Assembly: GCA_963741405.1 (NCBI GenBank)
Contig: CAVUHX010000054.1
Coordinates: 21,282 to 85,281 of the forward strand
Origin: Roseiarcus sp963741405
GTDB lineage: Bacteria; Pseudomonadota; Alphaproteobacteria; Rhizobiales; Beijerinckiaceae
DNA length: 64,000 nt
Reading direction: 5' to 3'
Part shown: one piece after another, positions 43,120 through 52,327 of the stretch
Layout: each line of letters opens with the position of its first letter
Position numbering within the stretch: the stretch's first letter is position 1
The notes under the pieces: model-generated
Told to the model about the DNA's origin: nothing
What the model saw: only the letters and a program-made list of their open reading frames with translations
The model's database searches: none
Program-made: the position numbers and the translations under genes

Positions 43120-45092
43120 ACGTTTCGGAGACCGTCATCCGCAGGCCAATCGCGACGGCGCTCATGATCGTCTGGCGCGTCGCGTTCGGAGCGGTCGCCT
43201 TCAACCTTCTCCCGGTCTCGGCGCTGCCGAGCGTCGACTTTCCGACGATCTCGGTGTCCGCCCAGCTTCCAGGCGCCAGCCCGGACATCATGGCCTCGAC
43301 CATCGCGACGCCACTCGAGGAGCAGTTTACTTCGATCACCGGCCTCGCCTCGATGACCTCGACGAGCGGCATGGGCACGACCTCCATTACGTTGCAGTTC
43401 GATCTGAACCGCAACATCGCCGGCGCCGCCTCGGACGCGCTAGACCGCGATTAACGCGGCGGGCGGACTCCTTCCCAAGACCATGCCGAACCCGCCGACG
43501 TACCGGAAAGCCAATCCGGCGAACGCGCCGGTGCTCATCTACGCGGTGCATTCGGACGCCTTTCCCATCCAGGACCTCGATCAATATGCGAACACGCTGC
43601 TCGCGCAGTCGCTGTCGCGCATCAGCGGCGTCGGGCAGGTGATCGTCGCCGGGCAGCAGCAGCCCGCGGTGCATGTCCGCCTCGACCCCAGCGCGCTCTC
43701 CGCGCTGAATCTCGAGTTTCGGTCAGATCGTCGCCGCGATCCAGAACCAGAGCACAGAGCAGCCGAAAGACAATCTCGAGGGCCGGCTCGAGCAATTTCC
43801 GATCGATGTGAACGACCAGCTGACCGACGCCGCGCAGTTCCGCAACATCATCGTCGCTTACAGCAAAGTCGCTCCCGCCCAGCTCAAGACCATCGCGACT
43901 GTTGTCGGATTCTTCGGTCGGCGATCGCACCGGTTCGTGGTTCGGCGACAAGCGGGCCGAAGTGCTGCTCATCGAGCAGGCCCCCCGACGCCAACACGAT
44001 CGACGTCCCCGACCGCGTCAAGTCAAGGCGGCTCTGCCGGGGCTCGAAAAGTCGATTACGCGCGCCGTGCTTGTCGACCTCGTCTCCGACCGTTCGCAGA
44101 CGATCCGGGCGTCCGTGTCCGACGTCGAGTTCACGTTCGTGCTGACGATCGCGCTCGTCGTCGTGATCATCTTTCTCTTCCTGCGCAGCTTCTGGGCGAC
44201 CTTCATCCCGAGCATCGTGCTGCCGGTTGTGTTGGTGGCGACCTTCGGCGGCATGTACCTGATGGGCTACAGCATCGACAATCTGTCACTGATGGGCCTG
44301 ACCATCGCCATCGGATTCCTGGTCGACGACGCGATCGTGATGATCGAAAACATCGTCCGCCACATCGAGGCGGGAACTCCGCCATTCGAGGCCGCCATTC
44401 GCGGGGCGGGCGAGATCGGCTTCACGATTATTGCGATCACCCTGTCGCTCGCGGCGGTGTTCATCCCGCTCCTGTTCATGTCCGGAGTGGTCGGCCGGCT
44501 GTTCCACGAATTCGCAATGACGGTGATGCTCGCGATATTTCTCTCAGTGTTCGTCTCGCTCACGCTGACGCCGATGATGTGCGGCCGGTTCCTTACCCGG
44601 GCGACCGGCAACTCCGGCCGGATGAGACGCTGGCTCGAATCCGGCTTCGACCGTGTCGCCCGGGGCTACGATCGGACGCTGAGCTGGGTCCTGAACCGGC
44701 AGTTTGCGACGCTTCTCGTCACCATCGCGCTGATCGTCCTGACCGGGTACCTCTATGTCACGATCCCCAAGGACCTCTTTCCGGAGCAGGACACCGGCTT
44801 CATTTTCGGCCAGGCGCAGGCGCGCCAGGATATCGCCGGCTTGCCGCTTGCGGTCCAAACTGGAGCCGGCTCCGAGCTTCGTCGGCCGCTCGGCGTCGCG
44901 ATTATCGGCGAACTCCTGGTGTCGCAGTGGCTGACGCTCTACACAACGCCGGTCGTCTATCTTTATCTGGACCGCTTCAGCGACTGGCTCGCGAACGCCC
45001 ATCCGCTCGACTGGGCGAGGATGCGCCGGACGGACGTTCCCGCTCCGCCTCGCTCAGCGCCCCGCGTCGGGGCGACTTCACGCCTTGTGTAG
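43116..45092 (+). pseudogene. RND multidrug efflux permease (MdtB/C-like), frameshifted and internally deleted
   Basis: The start (NVSETVIRRPIATALMIVWR) and early segments (LPGASPDIMASTIATPLEEQ) are normal for HAE1 pumps. Frame changes are needed near 43450, 43722, 43909, 43985 and 44030; at the first, bases coding for part of LDRDVQAAINAA are missing. From 44040 a long intact run covers the transmembrane helices and GFLVDDAIVMIENIVRHIEA. At about 44835 the text jumps from TGFIFGQAQARQDIA, mid-protein, to a C-terminal SQWLTLYTTPVVYLYLDRFS. About 430 residues, the second porter domain and helices 8-11, are absent. The pump cannot work. The remains of the operon abut LivM, which converges on it. 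Confidence 0.88.
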
Positions 45093-46025
45093 AATGCCGA
45101 GGACTCCGTTGGGGAAGAACAGCACGATCAGCACGAAGAACACGCCGATGAACGACATCCAGTTCTCCGTCATCGTCGAAACGTAGTCCCGCAGGACGAC
45201 GAAGATCGCGGCGCCGACCAGGGGGCCCCAGAACGATCGCATGCCGCCCAGCACCGCCATGATGACGAACTCGCCGGACTGGTCCCAGCGCAGGTCGTGC
45301 GGATCGGCGAAATTGTTGAGGAGCGCAAAGAGCGTTCCGGCTAGGCCGGCGAATGCGCAGGAGATCATCCATGACAGCCAGATGTGGGTGTCCACTGGAA
45401 TTCCAAGGAAGCGTGCGCGGCGCTCGTTTTCCCGGATCGCCAGCAGCGTGCGGCCGAAGGGCGATCGCAGCGACGCCGCCATTGCCGCCAGGGAGAGGGC
45501 GAAGAAAAACAAAACGAAATAATAGAACTCGGTCGAACTGTCGGTGATGTCGAGCTTCGCGAACCCGAGGTCGATCGGAGCGCGGCTCCAGTTCGACAAC
45601 CCGTCGTCTCCCCCTGTCACGCTGTTCCAACGGAAGGCGATGAAGTAAAAGACCTGGCCGAAGGCGATGGTCGACATCGCGAAATAAATTCCGCGCAGGT
45701 GGACGATGAGCCGTCCGATGACCGCCGCGGCCGCTATTGCAACCAAGACTCCGACGGCCATGGCGAGAAGCGTGTTCGGGACAAGATATTTTATCGTCAG
45801 GCCGGCGCCGTAGGCCCCGAGGCCGAAATATGCGGCGTGGCCGAACGACAGGACGCCGGTGAAGCCGAGCAGGAAGTTGAGCGCGGTGGCGGCGAGCGCC
45901 ATCACGAGTACGAGTGAGCCGAGCTGGGTGTAGCCGCCGACCGCGGATAGCCAGAACGGCGCCGTCAGGAGAAGGAGCCAGATCAGCCCGTCCGCCGCCA
46001 GCTCGTAGTAGGGGCGCGTCTTCAT
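45078..46025 (-). CDS. branched-chain amino-acid type ABC permease (LivM family)
   Basis: The 315-residue membrane protein has about eight to ten hydrophobic helices and LivM motifs: LLGFTGVLSFGHAAYFGLGA near the N-terminus, FRWNSVTGGDDGLSN in the middle, and the coupling region SPFGRTLLAIRENERRARFL. It forms the channel with LivH for amino acids, amides or urea-type compounds. Its ATG overlaps the LivH stop by 4 bases. Its own end overlaps the end of the broken RND gene on the other strand by 15 bases. No livG/livF ATPase genes follow. Intact. Confidence 0.88.
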   Translation of the reverse strand: MKTRPYYELAADGLIWLLLLTAPFWLSAVGGYTQLGSLVLVMALAATALNFLLGFTGVLSFGHAAYFGLGAYGAGLTIKYLVPNTLLAMAVGVLVAIAAAAVIGRLIVHLRGIYFAMSTIAFGQVFYFIAFRWNSVTGGDDGLSNWSRAPIDLGFAKLDITDSSTEFYYFVLFFFALSLAAMAASLRSPFGRTLLAIRENERRARFLGIPVDTHIWLSWMISCAFAGLAGTLFALLNNFADPHDLRWDQSGEFVIMAVLGGMRSFWGPLVGAAIFVVLRDYVSTMTENWMSFIGVFFVLIVLFFPNGVLGILHKA

Positions 46026-46891
46026 TGGAGCCGGCCCTCCTCGCCGAACAGGCCGCGGGGCCGCACGAGGAGCACGAGCGCCATCAGCACATAGATCACC
46101 GCTTCGGTGGCTGAGGGAAAGAAGGCGGTCGTCAGGCCGGAGGCGACGCCGATCAGGATGCCGCCGACCAACGTACCCGGCAGACTGCCGAGCCCGCCGA
46201 TGATGATGGCCACGAAGCTCGGCATGATGAGTTCGTCGCCGATGTTCGGCTGAAGACCGAGCATTCCCGCCGCCAGAACGCCGGCGAGACCGGCGAGGAA
46301 AATTCCGAGGGCGAAGTTGAAGGCGCGCAGGCGCCCAATATTGACGCCGAGGACGGAAACCGTCTCGAGATCCGAGACGCCGGCGCGGATGCGCATGCCG
46401 AGACGCGTCCAGCGCATCGCGGCAAACAGCGCAAGGACGGTGAGCGAGGCGACAGCCACCATGAAGAGCCGATATCCGGTCAGGAAGAAATAGCTGCTGC
46501 TGAGCGAATTCGACATCCACCCGGGGACGGAGAAGGGTAGGGTCTGCGATCCCCAAACGATGCGGGTGCCGTCCTGCAGGATGAAGGCGAGCCCGAATGT
46601 AAGGAGAAGGCTGTAGAGTGGGTCGCGCCCGTAGACACGCCGGATCAGGAGCCGCTCGACGATGAGACCGATGAGGGCGGTTAGCGTCGGCGCGACGATG
46701 AGTGCGCCCCAGAAGCCGAGATAGGGCATGAGCGTGTAGGCGAGATAAGCGCCGATCGCCAGAAACCCGCCGTGCGCGAAGTTGATGACCCCCGACAGGT
46801 TGAGGATGAGCGACAGGCCGAGCGCCATCAGCGCGTAGAACGCGCCGATGATCAGGCCGTTGAAGACGTCGAAGAAGATGAGCCGGGACAT
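46022..46891 (-). CDS. branched-chain amino-acid type ABC permease (LivH family)
   Basis: The 289-residue protein shows the LivH pattern: FNGLIIGAFYALMALGLSLI with NLSGVINFAHGGFLAIGAY, the coupling region TRLGMRIRAGVSDLETVSVL and the C-terminal IIIGGLGSLPGTLVGGILIG. It pairs with LivM downstream (4-base overlap). The gene follows the frameshifted binding-protein gene by 40 bases, giving the order binding protein, LivH, LivM. I chose the ATG of MSRLIFFDVF; the upstream in-frame GTG would add eleven non-family residues. Intact. Confidence 0.88.
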   Translation of the reverse strand: MSRLIFFDVFNGLIIGAFYALMALGLSLILNLSGVINFAHGGFLAIGAYLAYTLMPYLGFWGALIVAPTLTALIGLIVERLLIRRVYGRDPLYSLLLTFGLAFILQDGTRIVWGSQTLPFSVPGWMSNSLSSSYFFLTGYRLFMVAVASLTVLALFAAMRWTRLGMRIRAGVSDLETVSVLGVNIGRLRAFNFALGIFLAGLAGVLAAGMLGLQPNIGDELIMPSFVAIIIGGLGSLPGTLVGGILIGVASGLTTAFFPSATEAVIYVLMALVLLVRPRGLFGEEGRLQ

Positions 46892-46931
46892 CGGGGCGGG
46901 ACGGACGCCTTCGGGCGCCCGCACTAGCTCG

Positions 46932-48208
46932 TCAGGCCGGATAGGCGATTTGGCAACCGGTCTCGCCGACCGGGAGAGCCGCCTCTTCGCCCTTCACGAC
47001 CGAATCGACATGGAAAAAGTCCTCCGGCTCGGGGCCCTTTTCGACCGCGTGGCCGACATAGAGGTCGGGCATGAGCTGATGGTCGCCAGCACGGTAAAAG
47101 ACCTTGTCCGGCATCAGCGCGACTTCAGGCGGCAGGGCGAAATTCTCGAGGCCCTTGGCGAGCTTCGTCGCGTCGAGGGTCTTGAGCTCGTTGGCGATCA
47201 GCGCGCAGGTCCAGGTCGAGGCGTATCCGAACCAGTGCCGCGCTGTCGGAACCTTGCCGTTGTTGACCTTGCGGATCGCAGCGACGAAATCGGCGAGGTG
47301 CGGGACGTTCTGCTGCACCCAGTACCATTCGAACACCCAGGTGCCGATCCGCGCCTCGGGAGGCAGGCCCTCTAGCACCTCGAGCTCCTGTTGGGCACCG
47401 GCGATATGGAACTTTTTGTCGAGACCGAACTGCACCGCCTGCTTGAGTGAATTGACCGCGTCCTGGCCGGCGGTCAGGAACAGGATCACGTCCGGGTTCG
47501 CCGCCTGGGCCTGGATGAGGTAGGACGAAAAATCCGTGGTGCCGATCGGAGCCAGCGACGCGCCCACTTGCGTCCCGCCAAATTTCTTGAGGCTCACCTC
47601 GAACCCCTGCTGCAGGGTGTGCCCGAAGGCGTAGTCGGGCGTGATGAAATACCACTTCTTGCCGAACTTATCGAACAGCAGCTTCGAGACCGCGTTCGTC
47701 TCCATGCGGGTCGTGTTGCAGACCCGGAAGACGTTCCAGTGGCAGTCCGAGCCGGTGACCGCGTCGGTGTGGCCGCCGGTGACAATATGAAGGACGCCTG
47801 CCTTGGAGGTAAGGTCTCCCAGCGCGAGCGCCATGGCCGAGTTGACGTTGCCGAGGAGGAAATTGACCTTGTCGCGCTCGATCAGCTTGTGCCCCTTCTG
47901 CACCGCAACGCCGGTGTCGGCGGAGGTCGAAGTCTTCCGACACCAGCAGGACCTGGCGGCCGAGGATGCCGCCCTTCTTGTTGATCTCCTCGACGGCGAG
48001 CTGGCAGCCGATCTGTTCGTTCTTGCCAAGCTCGGCGTAGGTGCCGGTGAAGGGATCGTCGAGGCCGATCTTGATCGGCTCCTCGCCGAGCGCCTTGACG
48101 ATGAAGGGGCTTGCGACTTGCATCGCTCCGGCGGCGAGGCCCGCTTTGAGCAGCGTTCTGCGGCCAACCCTCAGGCCAAACTTCGACGTCAATTCGGATA
48201 TCGATCAT
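46932..48208 (-). pseudogene. branched-chain amino-acid/amide ABC substrate-binding protein (LivK-like), two frameshifts
   Basis: An ATG at 48208 with a strong AAAGGAGGAGCG ribosome-binding site reads MIDIR and then must shift by one near 48192 to reach a Tat-like leader (GLRVGRRTLLKAGLAAGAMQ) and IKIGLDDPFTGTYAELGKNE. A second shift near 47930, after VLLVSEDF, leads to DTGVAVQKGHKLIERDKVNF and the rest of the periplasmic binding fold through AALPVGETGCQIAYPA. Restoring two bases would give about 424 residues. As read, the leader is separated from the binding domain, so no protein would be exported. The downstream permeases are intact. Confidence 0.82.
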
Positions 48209-48265
48209 GAAACGCTCCTCCTTTTGGTTTCTTTATTTGAATTTTTGAATTGAACTCGATGGAAC

Positions 48266-48603
48266 TTAACGCGCGTTTTCTCCTCTGCGTCTGACGACCA
48301 CGTTAACGGTGACCGCAGCGAGCAGCACCAGCGCCGTCGCCAAGAGCTGTATCGCGCGGCGGGCAGGCCAACGAGCGCCATGCCGTTGACGATCGCCGCG
48401 ATGACAAACCCGCTAATGACCGCGTGCACGGGATGCTCGCGTCCGTTGAACAGACTCGCACCGCCGACGACCGCTGTCACGACAACTTAGGGGACTATAG
48501 TGGCGCCGTCGAAGCCCGTCGAGATCGAACGGCGACGAGATGCATATATCCCCCCGCCGAGGTCCGCAGTCGCCGCGGCCAGAATGAAGGCCGCGTTGGA
48601 TCG
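48266..48603 (-). pseudogene. remnant of a sugar ABC transporter permease (XylH-like) C-terminus
   Basis: On the minus strand the text NAAFILAAATADLGGGIYAS, STGFDGATIVP, a TAA, VVVTAVVGGASLFNGREHPV and HAVISGFVIAAIVNGMALVG matches the C-terminal third of XylH/RbsC-type permeases (family form: STGFDGGT...VIGGTSLFGGRG). After PAAR a frame change leads to IQLLATALVLLAAVTVNVVV and the end RRRGENAR at 48266. The upstream two thirds is absent. It is a dead tail, 57 bases upstream of the LivK-like start. Confidence 0.7.
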
Positions 48604-48695
48604 TGCCGGGCCTCTGGCGGAGCGGCAGAGGAATATGCGACTGGAGGAGCGCGTCGGTCCGCGTTGAGCGGTCGAACGAACGATACTGGCGAGTC

Positions 48696-49037
48696 ATGCA
48701 CGAAATGGCGTTGACAGAGAGCATTGTCGAAATCGCGACGGATGCGGCGAAGAAGCAGGGTGCGGACAAAGTGAAGCGGGTGTTTGTCGATGTCGGCGCG
48801 CTGAGCCATGTCGAGCCGGAGGCGCTGCAGTTCTGCTTTGCCGCGATTTCCGCCGGCACGATCGCGGAAGGGGCGGCGCTCGAGATCGACCGGGTCGCGG
48901 GCGCCGGATGGTGCCTCGATTGCGGCAAGACGGTGGCGCTCGCCGAACGCTTCGCCGCTTGCCCGGACTGCGGACGCTACCACGTCCAGATGACTGCAGG
49001 CGACGAACTGCGCGTCCGGGAGATAGAGGTCGAGTGA
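48696..49037 (+). CDS. hypA: HypA, hydrogenase nickel-incorporation metallochaperone, orphan
   Basis: The 113-residue protein starts MHEMALTESIVEIATDAAKK, with the nickel-binding His2, continues VKRVFVDVGALSHVEPEALQ and FCFAAISAGTIAEGAALEID, and has the zinc site CLDCGK...CPDCGR (two CxxC). This is the full HypA/HybF pattern. HypA delivers nickel, with HypB, to [NiFe] hydrogenase (or urease in some bacteria). No hydrogenase, hypB or other hyp genes are in the window, so its partners are elsewhere or lost. It is preceded by the sugar-permease remnant on the other strand. Intact. Confidence 0.9.
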   Translation: MHEMALTESIVEIATDAAKKQGADKVKRVFVDVGALSHVEPEALQFCFAAISAGTIAEGAALEIDRVAGAGWCLDCGKTVALAERFAACPDCGRYHVQMTAGDELRVREIEVE

Positions 49038-49116
49038 CGCGCCACCGTACGGCGCGGCAACTCGTTTTTCAACAACCGGACCGGGATCGACCTCGCCTTC
49101 CGGCGCGCCGCAGCGA

Positions 49117-49413
49117 TCAGGCGCGGACGGCGCTGAAGGTCAATTCGCCGAACATGCCGAGCTTCACCGACCCGGTCATGGTGTCGCCCTGGACCGTGCC
49201 CTTGAATTCCAGGGTCATCGGCATCGGCGAGGTGATGTTGACGGACCAGGTCGCCTCGTCGCCGTTCACCGCGCCGTCCTGAATCGGCTGCGACCCGTCG
49301 GGACCGGTTTGGCTGCCGTTGAGCGCGCCGCCGGACGCCTGCGCCTCAAGAGTCAATTCCTGCGTGCCGATCGGGGTCTCGATCGTCAGCGCCCAGGTTC
49401 CGTCAATCGCCAT
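49117..49413 (-). CDS. small conserved hypothetical beta-rich protein
   Basis: The 98-residue protein starts MAIDGTWALTIETPIGTQEL and alternates short strands and polar turns: TLEAQASGGALNGSQTGPDG, DEATWSVNITSPMPMTLEFK, GTVQGDTMTGSVKLGMFGEL. The repeating GxW/G-x-TMTG design suggests a small beta-barrel. Similar short proteins occur widely in alphaproteobacteria but I know of no function. No signal peptide, so cytosolic. Convergent with hypA; 79 bases separate them. Confidence 0.6.
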   Translation of the reverse strand: MAIDGTWALTIETPIGTQELTLEAQASGGALNGSQTGPDGSQPIQDGAVNGDEATWSVNITSPMPMTLEFKGTVQGDTMTGSVKLGMFGELTFSAVRA

Positions 49414-49621
49414 GCGTGCGCCCTTCTTGTTCCGCTCCGGACGGCCCAGATCGGGCCGCGTCTCGATCAATCGCGTATAAACCCGGTCGCGGGCTGTCAA
49501 CACGAAACGGCGCAGAAAGCGAGGCAGCGGGGCAATACGCCTTCCGAGCCGGGCCATCGTTTTGCCGCCGGGCAGGGCTAGCCGTGCCGTCTGGTGAGGA
49601 ACCGCCCCTGGAGGCTCGGGC

Positions 49622-49813
49622 ATGACCGAATTCACGGTTGGGATGAATGTCGCCGGCGTGCGGCGAAGCGTGACCGTGTCGGCGGAAGACGCCTTGATCG
49701 CCGCGCTCAAGGTCAAGCAACAGGAGCCGGAGGCGATGATCAACTATGTGCGCCGCAGCAATCGGCGTGGCGACCGGCGTCACCCACACAAAACCGCCGT
49801 CGCTGAAGCGTAG
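49622..49813 (+). CDS. small basic conserved hypothetical protein
   Basis: The 63-residue product starts MTEFTVGMNVAGVRRSVTVS and has AEDALIAALKVKQQEPEAMI and a basic tail RRSNRRGDRRHPHKT. The GGAGGCTC element lies 5 bases before the ATG. The mix of a helix (residues 22-42) and an Arg/His tail could bind nucleic acid, but this is only composition. I do not recognise the family. Stands alone between divergent and convergent neighbours. Confidence 0.5.
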   Translation: MTEFTVGMNVAGVRRSVTVSAEDALIAALKVKQQEPEAMINYVRRSNRRGDRRHPHKTAVAEA

Positions 49814-49932
49814 TTGGTTACTCCAGCGGGATCAATAAGATCGCGTACTCACGTTGATGCCTGAAAGGACATGTTGGCGCAGTCGCCCTGGCCGGCCAGC
49901 CCTCCACGAACTAAGAACTGTCAAGGTTCGCT

Positions 49933-50265
49933 TTACCCCTTCGGCGGAAGCTGGCGCGCGAGGTCCAGCGCAGCCTCGATCAGGCGCGATCGCACGGCGT
50001 CCTCGCCATAGGCCGCAGGCCCGGCGCGGACCCAGCCGGCGATTATCCGTCCCCGTGAGACCATAGGGGACACATCGGGCAGAGCGAGCGCCCAGCCGTC
50101 CGCGCCCTTGCCGAGCCGGGCGAGCATGCCGTCCTCGCGCGCGCCAATCGCCAGGTTGCCGTTCAGGAGCCAGGCCCAGCCGCCGAACATCGGCCTTTCG
50201 GACAGGCCCACGTCGTTCGGAAGGTTGTCGCGGATCAGGTCTTCGAGGCCCGGGTCGCGCGCCAT
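49933..50265 (-). CDS. TfoX N-terminal domain protein
   Basis: The 110-residue protein has the TfoX-N pattern: LEDLIRDNLPNDVGLSERPM, then FGGWAWLLNGNLAIGAREDG with the conserved MFGG and MLARLGKGADGWAL, followed by PPMGRxMxG-like VSPMVSRGRIIAGWVRAGPA. In gamma-proteobacteria TfoX regulates competence; stand-alone N-domains like this one are widespread and uncharacterised. No competence genes are nearby. ATG at 50265. Intact. Confidence 0.75.
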   Translation of the reverse strand: MARDPGLEDLIRDNLPNDVGLSERPMFGGWAWLLNGNLAIGAREDGMLARLGKGADGWALALPDVSPMVSRGRIIAGWVRAGPAAYGEDAVRSRLIEAALDLARQLPPKG

Positions 50266-50479
50266 TTGTCAGCCGCGCAGGGGGAAGGTTGTATGCATCG
50301 CCGGACGATACAGCCTGGCGCGCGACAGGCAAAATCCGCCTCCGCGGCGCGTCGGATCCGCCAACTCGCAACCGATCCATTCGTGCTAAGGACGTCAAGA
50401 GTGGCGGCAAAGCAGGGCTGGGCGACGATCCTCAGTGGCACGGTCCCGTTTCGTCCGCGGAAAACGGAGCTCCATCGCG

Positions 50480-51713
50480 ATGACAAGGAAGGCGGCTGCG
50501 ATTTCTTTATCCGACGTGCTCGGCCTTGGCCGCCTGGCGGTCGACGCGGCGGAGGGCGTGACCGGCATTGTCGAGCAGGTGCATCATTCGGTTCTCGACA
50601 CGCCGGGTCTCGCTCCGTTCGCCCAGGGGCTGACCGGGGGTGTCACAAGAACTCGTCTATGGCGGCGTCCGGGGGGCGTTCCGGCTGACCGGCAAAGGAA
50701 TCGCCGGCGCCGCGGCGCTCGTCGGCGCCGCGCCGAACGACTGGCCGGTCTCGCGGGGGCGGGAGGCCGCGCTTGCGGCGCTGAACGGCGTGGTCGGCGA
50801 CCATCTCGCCGCGACCGACAATCCGCTCGCGCTCGCAATGCGATTCCGCCGCGAAGGACGGCCGGTCGCACTCGAGGGCCATGCGCTCGCCGAGGCCTTC
50901 CCCGAGGCGACAGGCAAGATCGCCGTGCTCGCGCACGGGCTCTGCATGAGCGACCTGCAATGGACCCGCCAGAACCACGACCATGGCGCGGCGCTCGCCC
51001 GCGACCTCGGTTACACGCCGGTCTATCTGTCGTACAATTCCGGCCGGCATATTTCGGAAAACGGTCGTGATTTCGCCGATGCGCTCGAGGAGATGGTGGC
51101 CGGATGGCCGGTCGAGATCGAGGATCTTGTCATCATCGGCCACAGCATGGGCGGCCTCGTGGCGCGGAGCGCCTGCCACATCGCCGAGGAGGAGGGGCAT
51201 ACCTGGCGGAAGAAGCTGAAAAAGATGGTCTTTCTCGGGACACCGCACCACGGCGCGCCGCTTGAGCGGATCGGCGCCTGGATTGATCGGATCCTCGGAA
51301 AGGCGCCTTACGCCGCCGCCTTCGCCCGCCTCGGCAAGATTCGCAGCGCAGGCGTCACCGACCTCCGCTACGGGAATCTCATCGACGAAGACTGGCGGGG
51401 TCGCGACCGTTTCGCCCGGCAAGCCGATGCGCGCCGTCCCGTTCCCCTGCCGAAGGGCGTCGACTGCTACACGATCGCCGCCACGACGGCCGCCTCGCCC
51501 GGCCTCGCGGAACGCCTGATTGGCGACGGCCTCGTTCCCGTCGCGAGCGCGCTCGGCCGCCACCAGGACCCTGTCCGCGCTCTCGATTTTACCGCCGCCC
51601 GGCAATGGGTCGCTTGCGACACGGGTCACCTCGGCCTGCTCAGCCGCCGCGCGGTCTACGAGCGCATCGCCCTGTGGCTCGCGAAGGTCGATGGAGCGGC
51701 GGATAAGGGTTGA
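50480..51713 (+). pseudogene. lipase/esterase-like alpha/beta hydrolase, frameshifted near N-terminus
   Basis: The ATG at 50480 gives MTRKAAAISLSDVLGLGRLA and a helical N-terminal stretch to FAQGLTGG. At about 50636, in a run of five G, one base must be dropped to continue SQELVYGGVRGAFRLTGKGI and a complete hydrolase: IAVLAHGLCMSDLQWTRQNH (oxyanion loop), DLVIIGHSMGGLVARSACHI with GHSMG nucleophile, FLGTPHHGAPLERIGAWID, and a C-terminal CDTGHLGLLSR that supplies the His. This is the PGAP1/triacylglycerol-lipase-like group. A GTG at 50640 could still start a product lacking about 53 residues. The core is intact, so residual function is possible. Confidence 0.75.
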
Positions 51714-51899
51714 CGGCCCCGTGATAATTTCGGTCGCCAGCACGCGCATTGTCGGGAGGGGAGGGGCGAAGTGCGACAGTGGAGCGCCGACATGAAGGAT
51801 GAGCCGAAGAAGCCGGCCTGAGCGCCGGACGGCGATCGCTGAACCTGTTTTGAGAGGCGGGTTTGCGCCAGGCCTCGCCGGAACGGGACCCGACCGGCG

Positions 51900-52199
51900 T
51901 CATGTTGTCGGGAGGATGCCGAAGATTCCGGCGCTGGCCTCTTCCCCGGACGAAGGCTCTGCCAGCCAGAGGCTCGTTACTCTCGCGCCCGGCGGACCGC
52001 GGCGCATCTCGGAAAGCATCCTCTCCACCTTCTCCGGCGGTCCTGCGACGAGCGCCTCGACCGACCCGTCGGCGCGGTTGCGCACCCAACCCGAAACGCC
52101 GAGCCCGTGGGCGATCCGGCGGACGAAATGGCGGTAGCCCACGCCCTGGACGAAGCCTTCGACGACCACCCGGCGGACGAGATGCGAGTCTTCTGGCAT
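51900..52199 (-). CDS. acylphosphatase
   Basis: The 99-residue protein contains the acylphosphatase motifs VVVEGFVQGVGYRHFVRRIA, with the catalytic Arg of GYRHFVRR, and GVSGWVRNRADGSVEALVAG, with the catalytic Asn in VRN. The enzyme hydrolyses acyl phosphates such as 1,3-bisphosphoglycerate or acetyl phosphate in the cytosol. Length is normal. It is divergent from thrS with 128 bases between them, enough for both promoters. Intact. Confidence 0.9.
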   Translation of the reverse strand: MPEDSHLVRRVVVEGFVQGVGYRHFVRRIAHGLGVSGWVRNRADGSVEALVAGPPEKVERMLSEMRRGPPGARVTSLWLAEPSSGEEASAGIFGILPTT

Positions 52200-52327
52200 G
52201 GCGCGAGTTTAGCACTTCGGCAACGGAACCCGAACCGTCCGGGATTGCCCGCCGCGCCCCGGCCGTCTATAGGCGTCGGCGTTTCGCTTACGCCGATTGG
52301 TTTCGGCGAGTGAGCCTTGGAGCAGAC

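Noticed and set aside
46932..48167. Long LivK frame starting at 48167 taken as the full gene.
   Set aside because: Its first 80 residues are an out-of-frame shadow. The real leader and N-terminal domain are in another frame, so the gene is frameshifted rather than intact.
52200..52327. T-box or other riboswitch upstream of thrS.
   Set aside because: Only 127 bases separate it from the divergent acylphosphatase gene, and no T-box sequence or stem array is visible; T-boxes are also rare in this group.
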